Positions 53,701-62,700 of a DNA stretch of 64,000 bases are shown here, in pieces. Numbering within the stretch: the stretch's first letter is position 1; the number at the start of each line of letters is the position of its first letter. A program made the position numbers and the translations under genes. This stretch comes from Melanocharis versteri (taxonomy: Eukaryota; Chordata; Aves; Passeriformes; Melanocharitidae), in the NCBI GenBank assembly GCA_013397845.1, contig VZTG01009171.1:248001-312000 (forward strand). The letters run 5' to 3'. The notes beneath the pieces are model-generated. The model was not told where the DNA came from. It ran no database searches and saw only the letters and a list, made by a program, of their open reading frames with translations.

Positions 53701-56700
53701 ATTAAATTCAGAGACAAGCTCTTTAAAAGATAAGACCTTTGTTTTAAGCAAAGGAAAGCAGAATCTCTGTGACACCCATTAAAACTCTGGTAAATTAAAG
53801 GCATCTCACCACTCAGCCACTTGGAGTTGTGCTGGTCAGTCCTCACTGCATTCCTCCTGGTCAGACTGCGAAAAATGGCTGCATCCGTCCCCATGAAATC
53901 AATGTACATTCCCGAAAAAAGCTCTTCATCTGAAAAACATTGAAATGGAGGGAGAATTGTTATGGCTTTTGGGAAAACAAAGGTTTATTTTAAATTCGTC
54001 AGCTCTTTATTTACACAGCAGTCTATACAGACAAATAGTGGGTCATGGGAATGAGGTTTCCTCTGATTTACAAAGACTCAATCTAGAATGCATGAGAGTA
54101 ATCAGATTTTTCTTAGAGACTTTATGGAACTGTACCATTAAATGCCACAGCAGAGCTGCATATTCTTAACAGGAAGTTCAGTTGCTCCATTTCCACTGCT
54201 AAGGACCACTGGAGAATCAGGCTAGTGTTATCAAAAAGTATCACATTCAATATCTCAAGTATGCAGTTCAAAGAATTTTTTTTTTAATTACCGAAGTAGA
54301 TGAAATGACTGGATTGAATTTATTGCTGCTGTAAACTGGCACAACATCTATTGCAGTCAGTGGATCAGTGCCAATTTTTACCAGCAGCATTGTTACGGCT
54401 GCCCCAGGCAGCCTCAAGCTGACTTCAGTACTGCAGAGGCCAGACAATCATATTATTGAACTTTACTCAGAGTAATATGGAGCAACAGTTGTCCCCTTTT
54501 GTGTACTTGGTTCTAAGTATAGGGTCATTATGCTGGAGCAGAATGAGACATGCAACTCCTACATGAACAGAACTATGAGCTTCTGCTCCCTGTGCAGGGC
54601 TGAAAACTCAGCCCATCAGTCAGGACGTCTATCTGTGTTTGTTTGAGTCTGTGTGTGTGCATAAACATATGTGTATATAATTACAATTATAATTACATAT
54701 ACTATCATTTTCTACTCTGTGAATAACCAAGCAATTTCCACTGACTAATGACAATGAAACCCCAGAGTAGAAAACAGTAGCTAAAATAAACTCTAACTCT
54801 CGGAGTGGGAGTGGTGGCTGAATACATTCCAGTACAGCTGGGTCCTTTGATTGATGTTTTTGTCTGTATTCCTGGACTACCCAGAGAGTGTGGTCAAGCT
54901 GGCAAGAGTCACAGGCTCAGAAATACTTGAGGCTATTTTCATTCTCCGTGTGTGTGTGTGTGTGTGTGTGTGTTCATAATCAGCATGGAAGACTACTGAG
55001 AAGCTCATGAGATAATTAAAACTCAGGAGATTTTGCTTTTCTGCTGCTAACTGGAGCCTGAACTGAACCCTGGCAGGGCACCCAGCAGCCACTCTTCTGC
55101 TCTCACCTCTCCCTGTGATGACAAGATTCGTATACAGGGGATTTAAGCAGTGCATTTGCTGCATGTTGCTGAAGCATTTACTTCCGGACCAGGTATTGAC
55201 AGAATTATGTTAGATCTGTACAAATTTGTAAGTGATTTTGTGTATTTGCCTCCTTGCCTCAATCCATCAGAATTTTATTCCTATTATGAAATGAATTGGC
55301 TGAAGGAGATCAGGTTTATGATTCTCATTAAATATTACGTACAGTCCTGTGCATATACACATACGTACACACTTCAGCAACAGTACTATACTATGTAACT
55401 TTAATCCTATTACATATCAACGCTATTACTTATGTCTTAAGCATTCCTAGTGTCTGTTTGCTAATCATGTATCAGATGAGATCCATCAGTTCCACTTCCT
55501 TCTGGCAAAATCTTTGAATTCCACACAGTATTTGGTTTTCACAGCACAGTGAGTTCACACTACCTCACTTTGTTACTGGGGGGAATTACTGAATTGATGA
55601 GGTATGTCTGCTTTTACAAATATCTCATAGTCTTGGTGGGGAGAGAGACATGCATCCTGCACACTAGTTATGCCAGGCTGCTTCAAAGCACATTTTTCAT
55701 TGCTTTGATGCAAATGTACCTCTGTACAATGTCAAACTGTACAAAGTTCAAATTTATTTTTATAGTACCACTTTCCTCTGAAGGGTGAATCAGCTTTCCT
55801 GCTGTATTCTAGGGCAGTGATGCCCAAAATGGTCAAGAAATTGCACCTATATTTAAAAATGGTTCTTTTATTGTGGAAGAGTTATTTGGTCTGGTGGTAT
55901 TTCCTATGTCCTGAAGCAATGGGAGGGAATTCCTCCTGCAGAAAGCTCGAAGGAGAGTCCAGTACACTGGCTCAGTCCCCTCATTACAACACGAGCTGTG
56001 ACTTACAAAATGTTCACATTTCTGGCATGGATACTGAGGCTAAATTCATTACAGCTTAACTTTTTGAAGTGACTGGACTTCGCAACAGAAGGGAGAAAGT
56101 ATAAAACCCACTCTGTGGACTCTTTTTTAAAAGGAATTTGATGTTTGCGGAATAATTTAAACTTTGTAGATGAACTATGTCGTGAAAGGTAAGTCAAACA
56201 CTAGGGAAGGTCTCTTTAGTCACATAACAAAGATCGAGGAAGATAATGAAAAGTCTATCAAGATGAACAAAGCTGCCATAGATCTATTGTAGAAAAAAAT
56301 TAGCTTGCTGTACAAACAATAATTCAGAAACAATGTTCTTTAATGTTGCTATATAAAATCCAGAAGGAATAAGGAAAGGAAACAGTTGATTCACCTAATA
56401 ATACCAGAATGGCAATGAGTAGCAGTGGACTCATCTGTTAGTGACTTTGAACAAACATTTTTTTTACACAGTAAGTGTCTGTAAACACTGTCCCCAGATC
56501 ACTGTTGAGATAAAGGTGTAAGTGCAGCCAAGGTTCAGAGAGATGTCCAGGTAGCATTTACCTGTTCTCTAAAGGTGTTCAGCTCATATATATGTGAATA
56601 GATATACTTGTCCTTTGTACGAATTATATTTGCAATGAGGATTAAAAAAAAAAAAAAAAAAGGCAATTTATATGTTGAACAGGCCACGTAGGACAGACTG

Positions 56701-59700
56701 TATTACACTTCCCTTAAGATCCATAAGACTTTAAAGAAAATAACTCACAAAATATGTAATTGATGTAATTGACCTCATAGGAAGCAAAATGGCAGAAACA
56801 CTGCAAGTTTCTCCATTGTAAACCTTGGGTGAAATACACAGTACCTGTGTGCAGTAAGTTTTATTTACTAAGAAAGTCTCAAAAATCTGTGCAACTGCTG
56901 TTCCCTTCATAGCCAAAAATCCAGCAAGGAGCAGGCACATGTTGAAAAATCAGGGCTTTGGCACTAGAAGTGTGTGAACATACTGCGAATGTGAAAGGTC
57001 AGGTTACACTGAGTATGTATTTCCAGCTCTTCCTGGTTGAAAAAAAGAGAAGTATCTTTTACAGATGACTTAGGCTGCACAAAGTGTATGCCCCCTATGA
57101 GTTTTCTCGTAGGTGTGCAACAAGCACAGGATAAATTCTTTATTATTTCCCTTTCTGGCCTTTCAGATGGAAGAAAATTGCAAAATTGGTTGGGTATAAA
57201 GCCGAATGAAGAGCTTTACAGTAGCTGGTGGGCTCTACAGCAGCGATACAACAAAAATGAAATTCAAAGCATCTGAAGTCTTCAGGCTTTCTTCCCCTGG
57301 CTACTCTGAGATTTTAAAAATAATTAGATAAGACACAAGTGCTGTCTAGGATGAACAAGGTCAGAAACCATTCAAACATAAATGCTAGACAGGGTAATGC
57401 AAAGCTGAAACTAATCCTGGGAAAAAATCTGTAAGCTGGAAAAGGGAAAACCTTTTGTTTTCTGTGTCTCTCTCTCCCCCTTTCAAAAACTTATTCCTGC
57501 ATTTCATTTGTCCACCCACCTTAAGCTTCATACAAGCCTTGAAACATGGATGAACTCACCCCTTGTGCCCATCAGCCAGACAAAAGGCACCGCTCCTGGG
57601 AGGCTGAATTCTGTGTCCAGCTCCCTTTGGGCATTCCATCAACCCACCCTACACATGACCACGTGGGTTTAGACCTCAGCACCTTGGAGTATCTTTACTT
57701 ACTGATCATAACAGACACCGTGTTCACGTTAGGGTTGAAAGAACAGCGTCCCTTTCCCGATTCACACTTGGAGTCGATCTTGAAGACTTGTTCCTGCAAA
57801 GCAGATTTGTGTGTCACTTCTCATGTCAGAAACCATTAGATCCAAGCCGATTTTTATGCCTGGCTGTTCGCAGCTTTAGCAATGCTCTATTAACAGTGGT
57901 CTATTGGGCACTTTTAGTGTACTATCAGTAGTTTAACTCTTCTATTCAGAATTCCATCATCTTGCTAGATAACACTGACGCACAGTTATTTTCAAGACTC
58001 TTGCTACAAATTCAAGACACTGAATAAAAAAAAAATTCCCTCTGTCTCAGTTAAGGATAGGTTGACTGATCTCTGCAATAATATCTGTGGAGAATGCTTC
58101 TGTGTTTATTAAGTTATTTATCATTTATTTTATGAAAATATGGGTGTACTTATAGCTGTTTAGGACATTACTATAAAGCTACTAGAAAAATAATAAATAT
58201 AAAATAAAAATCTCTTATGACAAATGTCATTAGATGATAGCATAAATAATTTGGTCTTTACGGAGCTACCAGACCTCATTTTCTTCAATACCGTCTCTTT
58301 GATTATGTGTAGAGCTCCAAATCCACAGTGATAGATGATTTATCTATACCTCTTACGATAGCCTGAAATCTCGTGATTTTATTTTTTTTTTCTGAGAAAT
58401 CATGGTACAGGGATTTGTTCATATTTTATGTGCTTTATGAACAGGAAATACATTTAGAAAAGTAGAAGCAATTTGGACTACAGCTTAAAATACAAAGAAT
58501 CTGAATATCTCTAGAAAATCTGCCCATTTTGGTGCTACTCTTCACTTCTTGGCTCCCAGCAATACTAGCACAGTGTGCTGAGCAAGAAATGACTCAGGAC
58601 CAAGCTCATTCCTTAAAAACTGCAGGCAGTAACGGCAGATACACTGACCCAACACACACTGACTCCCACACCACTGTATACAAACAACTTGTTCTTAGGC
58701 TCCTAAAACAAACTTGCAATCTTTAATAAAAAGCCAAAAGACACAATTGCAAGAAAAAACCAACAACAAACAATCAAACTTAAAACATTCCAAAAGAAAA
58801 AACTTAGCTGACAAAAATTCCAAAGAAAGGCTTCTGGGACGCAGATGCCAACAATTAGCTTTTTGAGAAAGGACAGCAACTCCTTATATTCTCTTAAACA
58901 GTTAATGTAAATCACAGGGGAGTGGGGATGCCACACAAGTCCCTAAGCAGCCATTTGGCACCAGCAAACTGAAGATTACACCAAGCTCAAATGCACAGCT
59001 GCAGCAGGAAGTTTTCATATCATTATCCCCTCTCTTTTCCCCCTCTTCTGTTTTGCCTAATTTAATCTCAGAGATTTTATCTATTGTTTCAGTAATAAGC
59101 TCTCTAAACAATGTTAAAACATAAGTATGAAATTTCTAATGTGATCTTGGGTGGTTTCTTTGTTGTTTTTTTACTTCTAGATTTTATGCAGCTTAATTCT
59201 AATCTGTATTTACTATATTAAACCACTATTTACCAATTCAAAATGCCCATTAGTCTTCTATTAAACTAGCTCCAGGATTACGCTTGATTTTCATATATAT
59301 TAAACTGCTATTCAGTATAAAATTATTTCACATAGGGATTCAATTTCCTTCTGTTTGCATTTACTTTGACATTAGAATGTATTTGGGTGACTAAGGGAGT
59401 AATTACCAAAGACCAAAGCACCAAGTGTGCCAAGGAAGAAAATTAATTGTTTTATAACCTCTGTTTCAGGGAAAAGGGCAAAATTTTGCCTCATCAATGA
59501 AACCCCCATTTTTCGTGAGCTTATGTGGAATCCTGGAGACAGAAGAGCAAACAGGCCCGGTTCTTAAGATTGTTGGATATGACTCTGTCAGGCTTTGTAG
59601 CTTCTAGAGAAAAACAGATGTGCTTTGTAAAATATTCATTTTGCACGTGCAAAATCAACCTTTTGTGCATTGAAAACTGTACCAAATTGAAGGTGAATGA

Positions 59701-62700
59701 TAAAAGCAGAGGAAAAAATGAGTTTTCACTAGTCCCATCAGCACTACATACTTCCTCATTCTGCTCTCTCAATTAGTCATGCACAGATATATGCAATGAG
59801 TTCAGAAGGAAATGCTTAGGTTTAAACTGTTATGCTATTGTTGGCCTGTACAGTAATGGCTTTGAGCATGAAGTGCCTACAGTCAAGTGTCTCACAGACT
59901 CCAGACGTCTGAAACAGCAGTTTATTTAATCAATTGATCATAGGCATGCAGCTATACAGACAGGCTAAGTGAAGCCAGTTCTGCTTTTCCAAGTCATGTA
60001 TCTTTACTTTTCATTTTAGAAATTTAACATCTTGCATCATCTGGAGATGTCATTTCCTGCCCTCCCCTCTGTCCCCATCTCATTTACAAACAGTCTCAAA
60101 TAATGAGATTCAAACTTCTCTGGGCTATGATACCAGTACTTAAGATGATAAAGGAGTATTACATAAATTAAAGACAAATGAGATCACTGTTCATGTTTTA
60201 AATGATTTTTCAAGAAATAAAATAATGCTGGGGAAAGGTGACCCCTGTTTCAAAATACATCAAAATAAGTTAATGCAGAATTTTTTAACTAGAAGGATGG
60301 ATTTACTTTCTTAGTTCTGCTTGCTTCTTCTTTTAAATTCAGGACGGTAATCTCTACTTCTAGATAATTTATTAGGACTGAACGTGAAGTGATTCTGACT
60401 GTATGCTCTGTTAAGGAAGCTGGAGCCAGGTAGGGATCTACCAAAAGTCACTGAGATCATCCCAAGGAAATTGACCGGGAGAAACATTGACTAATCACCT
60501 CCCTGGCAACCTATGCAGCAATCTTGGGTCTCGGCCAGAATTCCCATCCCACTCCCAATTAAATCAGTGATGAATTTCCCAGTGTCTTCCCGAGAAGCCA
60601 GCCCAGCTTCTAAAGCTGCCCTCACATGGCAAAGCTCCAGGTAGTACGCTCTGATCTTCCTTCCCAACACATCTGCTTCCACATTGTTCTGGAAAATATA
60701 CTGCACACCCCTGTGCCTGCAGACATGAATCTCACCCAAAAGCAACTGAGGTGCTGCCTCCTGCTTAAGTGCCTTTCTTTTTCCTTCTGGTTGCTTAATT
60801 TATTACCTATTACATTTGCATGTAAACAAACATTTCACTTTCAAATCAGGGAACTTGGACCATATACTTCTGAAACATCTGGTACTTACACTGAAAATAC
60901 ACACAATGAAACTGAATCTAGAAAAACTGGAGACCTATCTAGAAAAAGTAAGATCTTAACAGTGAAGAGAAACTTACCAACTTCATCTGGGCACCACCTA
61001 GTGGGGCAAAACTTGCTCAGTAGATGAAGTTCCTGGTACTGGGATTGCATCTAGAGGGTGGTCAGCTGAAGTCCAGCAAACCTTCCCATACCTGAATACT
61101 TAGCCAAAATAAGGGCTTCTCCAGGGAACCAGTAACATGGAAGTTATAAAAAGTGGACTTTGTATTTTACTTTTCATCTAACTAGATATTTCCTTTCAAG
61201 TATTTCTTGGGCATTTTTCCACCTAACAGTAGGAATGAATTCACCAGACAATGTCAAATAAAAAGGAGTATCAAATGTATCCCAGCATTTGGTATGACTG
61301 TGGAATTTTGGACAACCATCATATTTGAGGCATGGCTTTTGATCATGGCTTTGCTTCTAGCTGGCAACAGGTCAGAAAACTACGGACCTTTGCTCTTTTG
61401 CTATTTAACATCGGTGAAGGAACCAAGTGGGACCACTGATTTTTGCATTTTCAAAACTCTGAGCTTTTGCATCACACCAGCAGGATGGACCACAGAATGA
61501 GTGGATAAAACGAAAGGCGAGTTACCTCAGACCTGCGGCCCCTGTTGACATACACACAGACGGGGCTGAAGGCGCCGCTGCCGCAGACGTACAGGTGGGT
61601 GCGATTGTACGACTGGATCACGCGCACGAAATTCCCGCAGCCGTGCTGCAGGAAACACAGAGAACAGTCATTCCACAGTGGCAAATGATATGAGATGTTG
61701 GGAACTCTAGGGAATAGACACGACATATAATTTTAACAGCATCATGAAAACAGCTACTGAGTTTTTTGTTAGTCTCTGGATTTCAACAGCTGTTTCTTTT
61801 CATGTCATTTTGCCTGCTCTGGGAACTGGGCTCTCTCTGACTGAGCACCACAGATGAGTTATAGAGGAGTCCGTGTAGCTTTCTCACTTCCACACAGCAA
61901 TCCAATTTTCATTCACATATTTCTTTTGCATGAGAAGAAGCAGGACCTCTACAGGAAAACAAGAAGTAACCTTAGGAAGTTTCCTTAAGGACACCTCTGA
62001 AAGAGTCTCTTTTCCTCCCTATCTTGTTCAACATAAACGGAGATAACTAAAAAGAAAGCAAGTCCAAATATCAAATTTTGCTATTTGTATAAACAATTTA
62101 TTTCCAAAACTTTAAATTGAGGTTTGCAGTCAATTGTTGCTTTGTATTGAAGACCTGGAGTAACATCTTCAAATCAGCACAAAAATTAAAACAGAACATT
62201 AAGGGTCACACAGTTCACAGTACTGGATTTACAGTCTTTTCCTTCCCTTTTTAATCTAACTCTTTCATTTTTTACTATGATCAAGTGTTAACACACTTTG
62301 AGTTGAAAATAGATTTTTTTTAATGAATATTTTTTCTTACACTGATCCCAGAACTGCTTTCATATTCAGTCATCCAAACCTCACCCAAGGCAGTGAGAAC
62401 TCCATGTGTTTTATGAGCACAGGGTTGGAAACTGTTCCATCAGTCATCTTCATGAAAATCAGTAGTTAATCCTTGTTTAGCAGACTGCACTGCTTTATTT
62501 ACTTTTAAAGGCATTCGCATTTTTGGTTCAGCAGGGCCCAGCACCATGCAACGTCATCTGGAAACTGCGACACAACTGGGGTCTTCAGGCAGTGGGTACC
62601 ACCCACCTTCACAGCGTGTTCCTGGAGGGGAGCAGCCAGCCAGAGAGCTTCCCTGCTCCGAAGAGCAGCTCAACAGGCTGCTCAGCATCGCCCCAGGACA

